From assembly GCA_910583605.1 (NCBI GenBank), contig CAJTXN010000025.1:1-22273 (forward strand): a stretch of DNA of 22,273 nucleotides. Reading direction: 5' to 3'. Within the stretch, counting starts at the first letter, position 1. Every line of letters starts with the position of its first letter. Positions 1 to 6,700 of this stretch are shown piece by piece. Under the pieces are notes generated by a model. It searched no databases. It was not told the origin of the DNA and saw only the letters and a program-made list of their open reading frames with translations. The stretch comes from an uncultured Lachnospiraceae bacterium. Its GTDB lineage: Bacteria; Bacillota; Clostridia; Lachnospirales; Lachnospiraceae. A program made the translations under genes and the position numbers.

Positions 1-885
1 GGCCAGATAGCTTCCGCGAAAATTCCGCTTACCAGAATGATTTCTCCACAGCTGTACTGGGTCATGACAGGCAATGATTTTTCTCTGGACATCAATAATC
101 CGAAGGAGCCTAAAATCCTTTGTGTGGGCAATAATCCGGACCGACAGAACATCTATTCCGCTGCGCTCGGACTGTATAATTCCAGAATCGTCAAACTGAT
201 AAACAAGAAAGGGCAGCTTAAAAGCACGGTCATTATAGATGAGCTTCCTACCATCTATTTCCGAGGGTTGGACAACCTGATAGCAACGGCACGTTCCAAC
301 AAGGTGGCGGTCTGTCTGGGATTTCAGGATTTCAGCCAGCTTAACCGTGACTACGGTGAAAAGGAAAGCAAGGTGATTCAAAATACAGTCGGCAACATAT
401 TCAGCGGTCAGGTGGTAGGTGAAACAGCCAAGACACTTTCCGAACGCTTTGGAAAAATCCTTCAGAAACGACAGTCCATATCCATCAACCGTCAGGATGT
501 TTCTACATCGATCAATACCCAGCTGGATTCCCTGATTCCTGCATCCAAGATTTCCAACCTCTCACAGGGTACGTTTGTCGGTTCCGTGTCGGATAATTTC
601 GGTGAGAAAATAGACCAGAAGATTTTCCATGCGGAAATTATCGTGGACCATGCCAAAGTAAGTGCGGAAGAAAAGGCTTATAAAAAAATCCCGGTTATCA
701 ACACATTCAAGGACAGTGAAGGGAATGACATCATGCTCCAGCAGATACAGCGTAATTATGACCAGATAAAGGCGGATGCCCAGGCTATCATCAACGATGA
801 AATGGAACGTATAAAGAACGACCCGGAACTATGTGAACGGCTGGGAATAGAAAGTGCAGAAGAGGAGAAAAGAAAAGCTGAATAG
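1..885 (+). CDS. mobC: Conjugative coupling protein, TraG/VirD4 (MobC) family, 3' part
   Basis: The reading frame is open from the first base of the window, so this is the C-terminal 294 residues of a longer gene; the first internal Met at 37 is not the true start. Such inner-membrane ATPases link the relaxosome to the mating-pore channel during conjugation. A Walker B-like stretch (VIIDELPTIY, about residues 76-85 of the visible part) is followed by the region of TraG/TraD proteins that ends the motor domain (GLDNLIATARSNKVAVCLGFQDFSQL). The Walker A motif and membrane segments would lie upstream, outside the window. The last 50 residues are charged. Mob/tra genes beside rteA/rteB fit a CTnDOT-like element. 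The family is well supported; the symbol mobC rests on resemblance to Bacteroides conjugative transposon proteins recalled from memory. Confidence 0.82.
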   Translation, partial: GQIASAKIPLTRMISPQLYWVMTGNDFSLDINNPKEPKILCVGNNPDRQNIYSAALGLYNSRIVKLINKKGQLKSTVIIDELPTIYFRGLDNLIATARSNKVAVCLGFQDFSQLNRDYGEKESKVIQNTVGNIFSGQVVGETAKTLSERFGKILQKRQSISINRQDVSTSINTQLDSLIPASKISNLSQGTFVGSVSDNFGEKIDQKIFHAEIIVDHAKVSAEEKAYKKIPVINTFKDSEGNDIMLQQIQRNYDQIKADAQAIINDEMERIKNDPELCERLGIESAEEEKRKAE

Positions 886-915
886 ATACAGAATGACAAA
901 TAAATCCTGAATCAG

Positions 916-946
916 TTTGATTTTCAGGGAACATTCCTTATCTTTG
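916..946 (+). promoter_or_regulatory. Bacteroides-type promoter upstream of RibD-like gene leader
   Basis: TTTG at 916-919, a 19-base spacer, then TATCTTTG at 939-946: an exact match to the Bacteroides primary sigma consensus TTTG-N19-TAnnTTTG. Transcription would start near 953, giving a leader of about 225 nt before the ATG at 1180. The -33 element lies inside a small imperfect hairpin (906-928, arms CCTGA/TCAGG) that follows the mobC stop and might also act as a weak terminator for the upstream operon. Confidence 0.65.
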
Positions 947-1018
947 AACTTGAAATAGAACATAACGGCGGATTACGGGATGTTTTCCGTCGATTATATA
1001 CATAAGTCGCAAGACGTC

Positions 1019-1137
1019 TCGAACAGGAATCTGACAAATTCATAAACACAGAGGCTATTGCGTGAGGCTTATGCTATACCTTATAGCGTGAGCCCATGCG
1101 AGTTTCTGTGTTGGGCTTTGTCAGAGCCTCTGTTCGA
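1019..1137 (+). promoter_or_regulatory. Long nested hairpin in the 5' leader
   Basis: Nested inverted repeats form one long stem. The outer arms are TCGAACAG (1019-1026) with CTGTTCGA (1130-1137). Next come TCTGACAAA (1030-1038) with TTTGTCAGA (1117-1125), then AACACAGA (1045-1052) with TCTGTGTT (1105-1112). The inner hairpin pairs GCGTG (1060-1064) with CATGC (1095-1099) through one G-U pair, and 1066-1078 with 1082-1094, the latter with two G-U pairs and loop CCT. The G-U pairs fold better as RNA than as DNA, which suggests a transcribed structure. A six-codon ORF (ATG at 1071, stop TGA at 1089-1091, peptide MLYLIA) sits in the inner hairpin and could be a leader peptide. A terminator-like hairpin follows directly. 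The arrangement resembles an attenuator; the ligand or signal is unknown. Confidence 0.6.
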
Positions 1138-1140
1138 AAT

Positions 1141-1167
1141 AAGCATGGGTTTCATGCTTTTATTTTT
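1141..1167 (+). terminator. Terminator-like hairpin just before the RibD-like gene
   Basis: AAGCATG (1141-1147), loop GGTTT, CATGCTT (1153-1159), then a T-rich tail TTATTTTT. It lies between the long leader hairpin and the ATG at 1180, so read-through or termination here would decide expression of the downstream gene. The stem is only 7 bp, plus a few A-T pairs, so it is moderate in strength. Confidence 0.5.
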
Positions 1168-1179
1168 AATAGCAGAGGT

Positions 1180-1593
1180 ATGGCAAAAGTTCAGATTATT
1201 ATGCCCGTCACATTGGACGGTTTCCTGCCGGACCAAAATGAGAAACTGATGGAATGGCTCAGGACAGACCGGAACGGCTTCCCTTTTTGGGAAGAGCGGG
1301 CTACATTCAACATGTATCCGCATTACGGTATGCTTGATTTGATGAATGCAAAAGAGAGACGAGACAATAACTGTACCTTCTTTATGAAAGTACAGGACGA
1401 AAAAAGTGCCGAATATGCTGGTGGAGTATTTCTCTTCCGACTCGCAGATGAACTGGTCATTTACCTGCTTCCAATATCATACAAAAGTGGGAAAAACATA
1501 ACCGGAAAGATTCAATTCGGACAATGGACTTTGCATGAGTCCAAAACATTCCGAAACAATATATGCAGACTGGTATACCGCCTTAAAGAATAA
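1180..1593 (+). CDS. Short RibD C-terminal/dihydrofolate reductase-like protein
   Basis: A 137-residue protein if started at the ATG at 1180, preceded by AGAGG; the longer in-frame start at 1096 lies inside the leader hairpin and is unlikely. The N-terminus (MAKVQIIMPVTLDGFLPD) resembles the first strand and loop of RibD-C/DHFR-fold reductases, where the usual motif is a hydrophobic strand followed by S-x-DG. The C-terminus (WTLHESKTFRNNICRLVYR) resembles their final strands. The protein is shorter than the usual 170-220 residues and I see no clear NADPH-binding glycine motif in the middle, so activity is uncertain. Similar small proteins occur in Bacteroides conjugative elements, from memory. 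It is convergent with rteB, whose stop is three bases away. Its role in the element is unknown. Confidence 0.6.
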   Translation: MAKVQIIMPVTLDGFLPDQNEKLMEWLRTDRNGFPFWEERATFNMYPHYGMLDLMNAKERRDNNCTFFMKVQDEKSAEYAGGVFLFRLADELVIYLLPISYKSGKNITGKIQFGQWTLHESKTFRNNICRLVYRLKE

Positions 1594-1596
1594 AGA

Positions 1597-2880
1597 TTAC
1601 TTCAGATCAAGTTTCTTCATTTTCTTGTACAGGGCTGTACGACTGCAACCGAGTTCCGCTGCTGTCTTGCTGACATTACCATGATTTTTCTCAAGCAGAT
1701 TTCGTATCCTTTCCTTTTCCTGAATGATACGAATATCCGAATTGTCACTACAATCTACATTGTCCAGTCCCAAGTCACTGATATCCAATAATGCATTATC
1801 CGCAACAATTACCGCACGTTTGATCTTTGCGTTCAATTCCCGCACATTACCCGGCCAGTCATATCCCAACATACATGCTTTCGCTTCTTCGGTAAATCCC
1901 TCATTCTTGACACGGATTCTACCGGAATGTTCTTTTCTGAAGAATTCGGCAAGCGGAAGAATATCGTCTTTGCAATATTTTAATGGCGGTTGAACAATTT
2001 CGAGTTCTGCAAGACGATAATACAAATCCTCACGAAAGCGACCTTCCTCCACCGCTTTTTTCATATCCTCATTTGTAGCAGAAATAATACGTACATCCGT
2101 ATGTTTCACTTTATCACTTCCTACCGGATTAAATTCCTTTTCCTGAAGGACACGCAGAAGAAGAATCTGCATGGAATACGGCATATTACCGACTTCATCC
2201 AGGAATAAGGTTCCTCCATTGGCCGTCTCAAAATGTCCTTTCCTATCAGTAACAGCTCCTGTAAAAGCTCCTTTGACTGCACCGAAAAATTCTGAAGCCT
2301 GCAAATCGTTGGGTATGCTTCCACAATTGACAGCAACGAATGGCTTGTCACGCCTGTCACTATAACGATGTATCATCTGGGCTATCACTTCCTTACCGCT
2401 TCCGCTCGGACCAAGTATCATAACAGAAAGATCCGACGGTGCCACACGACGAGCCAGTGAAGCGGCTTTTCTGGCAGCTTCACTGGTACGTTCAACAAAA
2501 GAACGTTCTTTACGTACAATAACAGGTTGTTTAAGCATACTATGTACTAATTCTATCAGTTGCTCTTGATGAACAGGCTTTTGCAAATAATCCTTAGCAC
2601 CTAGTTTGATAGCACGGACTGCATCCGTGATACAGGCATAATCTGTCATGACAATAAATGGAACTTCCATCTTAGAACGCATCATCCATTCCAGAAGGCT
2701 GATACCGTCACCTTCCGGCAGACGAACGTCTCCCAATACCATATTTACTTCATTTCTTTTTAGAATACAACGTGCGCCAGGTTCATCTATAGCCGTCAAT
2801 ACATCATAACCAGCCTTCTGTAGCCATTTTTCAATCAAGCCACAGAGTATCATATTGTCTTCAACTATCAGTATTTTCAT
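1597..2880 (-). CDS. rteB: RteB-like sigma-54-dependent response regulator
   Basis: A 427-residue NtrC-type regulator with three parts. The receiver (about 1-118) has acidic pocket E7/D8, phospho-acceptor D51, T79 and K101. The AAA+ domain (about 128-360) has Walker A GPSGSGKE (157-164), the sigma-54 contact loop GAFTGA (204-209) and Walker B GGTLFLDE (222-229). A Fis-type helix-turn-helix lies at about 383-425 (SKTAAELGCSRTALYKKMKK). In CTnDOT, RteB is phosphorylated by RteA and activates rteC, which leads to excision and transfer; no rteC or other target is in this window. The gene overlaps rteA by 20 bases, so the two are translationally coupled. All catalytic motifs are intact. Naming rests on domain layout, pairing with an RteA-like kinase and the conjugative context. 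Confidence 0.85.
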   Translation of the reverse strand: MKILIVEDNMILCGLIEKWLQKAGYDVLTAIDEPGARCILKRNEVNMVLGDVRLPEGDGISLLEWMMRSKMEVPFIVMTDYACITDAVRAIKLGAKDYLQKPVHQEQLIELVHSMLKQPVIVRKERSFVERTSEAARKAASLARRVAPSDLSVMILGPSGSGKEVIAQMIHRYSDRRDKPFVAVNCGSIPNDLQASEFFGAVKGAFTGAVTDRKGHFETANGGTLFLDEVGNMPYSMQILLLRVLQEKEFNPVGSDKVKHTDVRIISATNEDMKKAVEEGRFREDLYYRLAELEIVQPPLKYCKDDILPLAEFFRKEHSGRIRVKNEGFTEEAKACMLGYDWPGNVRELNAKIKRAVIVADNALLDISDLGLDNVDCSDNSDIRIIQEKERIRNLLEKNHGNVSKTAAELGCSRTALYKKMKKLDLK

Positions 2881-5182
2881 ATTTCTTCAGTTCTTTTTTT
2901 GTTTCTTCTATTAATATTTTAAGCCACTCCATGATTTGTATTGCATGCTCATGAATAGTTTCATTTTGAATATTACTATCATGCAGTATCCTTTGAAAAT
3001 CACGTAAGATATTGTCTTTTCCAAGCATTTCCCACACTGGCATCATCCGATGTATTATTTTCCTCATGGTCTCACGGTCGGTTATTCTGTCAGCTGATTC
3101 CATCTCCTCCAATTCTTTTTCAGATTCCATAACGACTAGAGAAAGCATGTGACAATGATCATCCGTGTTCTCCAATAAACTGGAAAAATCAAAATCTCCG
3201 GAAACTGAAACTTGTGTCCGAGATACAACAGAGGATAAAAAAGCAAGCAGCCCATGGATATTGAACGGCTTATGAATACAACCTGCAAATCCTTCTTTTT
3301 CATAGATTCCGGAATTCCCGTCACTACGAGCAGTCATGACAGCAACAGGAATGGTTCTTGAATTACCAATGTCCGAATTGCGAAGCAGTCTTAACAAACC
3401 GAATCCGTCAGTATCAGGCATTTGTACATCTGTCAAAACCAAATCATACTCAGAATTTCCGAGAGCAGCCACGACTTCACATACATTCATACAGGTTTTA
3501 CAAGATATACCTTTGCGCCCAAGCATATCTTCCGCTATTTTCAGTTGTATAGGATCATCGTCCACTACAAGAACATTCTTAGGCAACATGGTTATCAAAT
3601 TACAGTCCGAATTGTCTTCCTCAACTAACTCATCCGTTTCAGGTAAAGGAAGTTCCAGTCTGAACATACTTCCTTTACCGAGTGTACTTTCCACATCCAT
3701 TTTTCCTTCCAAAACCTTAATTAATCCTTTGGTAAGGAAAAGTCCCAAACCAAAACCATCAGAATTGACATTCTGTGCGGCACGCTCAAATGGAGCAAAT
3801 ATTCTTTTCAGGGTTTCACTGTCCATACCTATACCAGTATCACTAATTTCAACCTGCAGTTTTCCATCAGAATATTTTGTATAAAAACGGATAGAACCGG
3901 ACGGTGTAAACTTTATTGCATTTGTCAACAAATTATCAAGAATTTGTTCAAGTTTGTCTGCATCTCCTTTTACTGTCAATATTGAATTTTCATGAGCTGT
4001 ATAAAGAATAAGGGCCTTAACATTTGCCTTACGGGAAAACTCATCTGAAATCCTCTGCAAGAAATGGTCAAGATGAAATGGGATGTCATTACGTAAATCA
4101 CCGGCTTCATTTATACGATATGCATCCATCAGATTATTGACAAGATGCAAAATATGGTGACATGAATGACGTATATCGTCCAAATAAATCTCACGTTTCT
4201 TCTTTTCACGGGTCTCTGAAACCAAATCTGCACAATTGTGAATATTACCTAATGGCCCACGTATATCATGAGAAACCGTCAAGATTATTTTTTTTCTCAT
4301 CTCAAGTAGATCACCGTTCTCTCGAATAACTTGTTGTAGTTTGAATTTTATCTTTTCTTCCTTATACAAGTCAGAACGTATTATAATAAATGATATTATC
4401 AATAAAACCAAGGCAATAGTTATTATCACAGCAATCAAGTAAAATGAAATCTTTTGAATTTTTGCTATTTCCTTATTGTATTCAATAATTGTATTTTGAA
4501 TTTCTTTGTCTAAAGAATATATAAAATCATATAATTGTTTATTTAATATTTCATTTTGATATTGTAAACTATCTAATTGACTTTCAATTTGGTGTAAATA
4601 CTGTTTTCGAATAAAATCTGAATTCCTATTTACATTAGAATAATCTATTGTAAAATAAGGCTCATGAACAGTTTCTGTCTTTCCAAAAAATCCAGCTATA
4701 CCTTTTTTCTTACGTGTTATCACTCGCGTCTTTAATATCTTTTTGGGGATATGGGTTATTAAAAATATACTATCTGACTTTTCTTTAGATTTAATAATTT
4801 CCATAATCTGTACAAGAGAATATTCTTTCTTTTGTAAGAAATTGCATAGAGTATCAATTTGATTTGCATTAATAAAATCCTTACAGTATATTTTTATTTC
4901 TTGTAAAGCGCTATCCGTTTCTAAATAATTATTTTGATATTTTATATAATCATCATAATTCCATATGAACACAGATTCACTTATAGAAGCTAACTTTGTA
5001 AAATACAAAGGAATATTAGCAGCTTTACTACGAGCAAAATCAATTTGCTCTTTTTTATGTATCAATTCTTGCAGCTTAAATTTCTGATAAATAAAAATTA
5101 GAGATATACAAACTATAGTAAAGACAACTATGATGTATCCAAGTAAAACTCTTCCATATAATTTTAAATTACTTATTTTCAT
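2861..5182 (-). CDS. rteA: RteA-like hybrid sensor histidine kinase
   Basis: A 773-residue membrane kinase. A transmembrane helix (about 12-32) and a second (about 246-268) enclose a periplasmic sensor region of about 210 residues with no recognised domain. A HisKA domain follows with H305 in SHDIRGPL, then an HATPase domain with N421 (N box), DTGIG (448-452) and GFGLG (476-480). A receiver domain (535-655) has D541-D543, phospho-acceptor D585, T617 and K638. The tail (about 665-773) is helical with H711 in IIHRMMPVWEMLG, which resembles the HPt-like ends of Bacteroides hybrid kinases. This suggests a relay H305-D585-H711-RteB D51; the HPt part is inference. In CTnDOT the gene is cotranscribed with tetQ. 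Here an IS ends 42 bases upstream and I see no convincing consensus promoter in between. Confidence 0.85.
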   Translation of the reverse strand: MKISNLKLYGRVLLGYIIVVFTIVCISLIFIYQKFKLQELIHKKEQIDFARSKAANIPLYFTKLASISESVFIWNYDDYIKYQNNYLETDSALQEIKIYCKDFINANQIDTLCNFLQKKEYSLVQIMEIIKSKEKSDSIFLITHIPKKILKTRVITRKKKGIAGFFGKTETVHEPYFTIDYSNVNRNSDFIRKQYLHQIESQLDSLQYQNEILNKQLYDFIYSLDKEIQNTIIEYNKEIAKIQKISFYLIAVIITIALVLLIISFIIIRSDLYKEEKIKFKLQQVIRENGDLLEMRKKIILTVSHDIRGPLGNIHNCADLVSETREKKKREIYLDDIRHSCHHILHLVNNLMDAYRINEAGDLRNDIPFHLDHFLQRISDEFSRKANVKALILYTAHENSILTVKGDADKLEQILDNLLTNAIKFTPSGSIRFYTKYSDGKLQVEISDTGIGMDSETLKRIFAPFERAAQNVNSDGFGLGLFLTKGLIKVLEGKMDVESTLGKGSMFRLELPLPETDELVEEDNSDCNLITMLPKNVLVVDDDPIQLKIAEDMLGRKGISCKTCMNVCEVVAALGNSEYDLVLTDVQMPDTDGFGLLRLLRNSDIGNSRTIPVAVMTARSDGNSGIYEKEGFAGCIHKPFNIHGLLAFLSSVVSRTQVSVSGDFDFSSLLENTDDHCHMLSLVVMESEKELEEMESADRITDRETMRKIIHRMMPVWEMLGKDNILRDFQRILHDSNIQNETIHEHAIQIMEWLKILIEETKKELKKYENTDS

Positions 5183-5230
5183 AGAATAATATAATACATT
5201 TAATTATTACCATTTATTTGTAATCAATAC

Positions 5231-5250
5231 TTCGGTAAATTTTTACCGAA
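5231..5250. repeat. Perfect hairpin inside the IS left end
   Basis: TTCGGTAA (5231-5238) and TTACCGAA (5243-5250) are perfect inverted repeats around a 4-base loop. It covers most of the left terminal repeat. A weaker pair, AACCG/CGGTT, follows at about 5273-5290. These could be transposase binding sites, or could block outside transcription from entering the transposase gene. Confidence 0.6.
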
Positions 5251-5450
5251 AAATTAAAAGTTAAACAATAAAACCGGCAAAAGTCGGTTCGGAAACACTA
5301 AAGAGGTCATTGAAATGTTGTCTAAAACGAATGGTTAAGCATGAAGAAATGTGCTGAAAAAATGTGCTAACCTGCTGATAATAAAGGTAAAGAAGTATTG
5401 CATAATTCGCTGGTTTTTAGTAAATTAGAAGTCTCTCAACTCTTCTGATT

Positions 5451-6548
5451 ATGACTAAAGAAACACTCCTTATGCAATACCAATCCGAGTGCCTGTCGGC
5501 TCTCAAATCAGTAGCGAATATACAAAAACCTTTTGAAAAAACGTTCATGGACACCATGAAATTATTCATGGCCATCCCGGATCGTATAAACTTCCTCCAA
5601 TTGGGCAGATATGGCTGTTTCTCAGAACAGACTTATCGTAACCTTTTTGAGCATGAAACTTTCGACTGGTTTGCGTTCAACGGCTCTATCATCAGCAAGC
5701 ATCTCACAGGCAAAAGAAAAGCCATTGCCATCGACAACCATGAATGCATGACTTTAGGTTCCATTCAGACACCGAATTGTAAGACCTTGGATAATATGGA
5801 CAAGAACCTCGTTGACTGGTACAGCAGCTATCTTATCAGTAGAAAAGACAAGCTACAGAGCCTGTCCAGAACGGTGGTTGCAGACGCATTCTTTTCCAAG
5901 GAAACATTCATAACACCTATGTGTGAGAACGATTTCCATGTCATCAGCCGCTTTCGGAATGACGTAATCCTGTACTATCCGACATTGGAACAGAAAACAG
6001 GAAAACGTGGCCATCCCAAGTGGTTTGACGGCAGGATTGACTTTGCCAATTTGGATTTGACCCGGTGCAAGGAATACGAGGTGAACAAGGGAAAGCTATA
6101 CGGATTGAGGGTATATGCAAAAGCTCTCAAAAGGTATGTTTCCTTAGCCATCTGGTATCCGATGGACGGGAGGACAGACAAGTGGCAGCTTTACTTCTCT
6201 ACAGACGATTCCATGGATGGACGCGAGGTGCTGGATTATTACAGAACCAGGTTCCAGTTGGAATTTTGCTTTAGAGATGGCAAGCAGCATGCAGGAATCA
6301 CCAACTGCCAGTCAACCGACTTCAGGAAGTTGGATTTTCACTTCAATGCATCGCTTGCTGCTGTCAACTTGGCCAAAGCGGCATGTAAGAGGCTCGGAAT
6401 AACCTATTCCATATCCTCCTGCGAGTCTTTCATACACAATGCTTATATGCTTGAACGATTTATTTGCGTGTTCGGGATTAACCCAGACATGCAAGTTATT
6501 GACAAACTTTTCAAAGAACTCATTTTATTTACTGCCAGAGCCGCTTAG
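5451..6548 (+). CDS. IS4-family DDE transposase
   Basis: A 365-residue transposase that appears intact. Candidate catalytic residues are D95 (AIDNHE), D145 (VADAFFS) and E271. The last lies in the IS4 signature Y-x2-R-x3-E-x6-K, seen here as Y264, R267, E271 and K278 (YRTRFQLEFCFRDGK). The gene fills most of its element, with about 226 bp of left-end sequence before it and 27 bp after it. The final eight residues (ILFTARAA) are identical to those encoded by the partial copy at the right window edge. I cannot assign a named IS from memory. No consensus Bacteroides promoter was found upstream, which fits the low basal expression usual for transposases. Confidence 0.88.
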   Translation: MTKETLLMQYQSECLSALKSVANIQKPFEKTFMDTMKLFMAIPDRINFLQLGRYGCFSEQTYRNLFEHETFDWFAFNGSIISKHLTGKRKAIAIDNHECMTLGSIQTPNCKTLDNMDKNLVDWYSSYLISRKDKLQSLSRTVVADAFFSKETFITPMCENDFHVISRFRNDVILYYPTLEQKTGKRGHPKWFDGRIDFANLDLTRCKEYEVNKGKLYGLRVYAKALKRYVSLAIWYPMDGRTDKWQLYFSTDDSMDGREVLDYYRTRFQLEFCFRDGKQHAGITNCQSTDFRKLDFHFNASLAAVNLAKAACKRLGITYSISSCESFIHNAYMLERFICVFGINPDMQVIDKLFKELILFTARAA

Positions 6549-6700
6549 GCGTGGCGAATTTTTAACGAACTATTGATTATATAGGCAAAAGATTAAACTT
6601 TTTTATAGTTTTTTTATTGTCAAGGTGTAACTGATTTAAAACCGTATTATATATTGTCATTTGATTGAAGTGTATTTTGTATTGGATTAATTATATGTCT

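Larger units (their letters stand above)
5225..6575 (+). mobile_element. IS4-superfamily insertion sequence, complete copy
   Basis: About 1351 bp containing one full transposase gene. The ends form an imperfect terminal inverted repeat: CAATACTTCGGTAAATTTT at the left and, read inward on the minus strand, CAATAGTTCGTTAAAAATT at the right, with four mismatches in 19. The right boundary is supported by the second copy at 22220, where similarity also stops at the same C. No matching target-site duplication is visible: the left flank is TATTTGTAAT and the right flank ATTATATAGG. That would fit recombination or movement as half of a composite element, although the boundaries are uncertain by a few bases. 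The insertion lies 42 bp upstream of rteA, where tetQ stands in CTnDOT. Confidence 0.75.

Noticed and set aside
1096..1179. Longer N-terminus for the RibD-like gene
   Set aside because: The extra 28 residues come from the hairpin and terminator and do not resemble the family; the protein similarity starts at the Met at 1180.
1058..1249. A 63-codon plus-strand frame starting in the leader hairpin
   Set aside because: It overlaps the RibD-like gene in another frame, has no family resemblance, and its start is buried in the stem.
1597..2880. A sigma-54 promoter target of RteB in this window
   Set aside because: Looking for GG-N10-GC type elements in the main intergenic gaps gave no convincing site; rteC is not in the window.
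3336..3884. A 182-codon plus-strand frame within rteA
   Set aside because: It is antisense to the conserved kinase and receiver domains and has a low-complexity Ser/Pro-rich sequence; a shadow frame.
5215..6585. TAAT/ATTA next to the two IS ends as a target duplication
   Set aside because: The flanking bases are inverted, not direct, repeats of each other, so they are not a target duplication.
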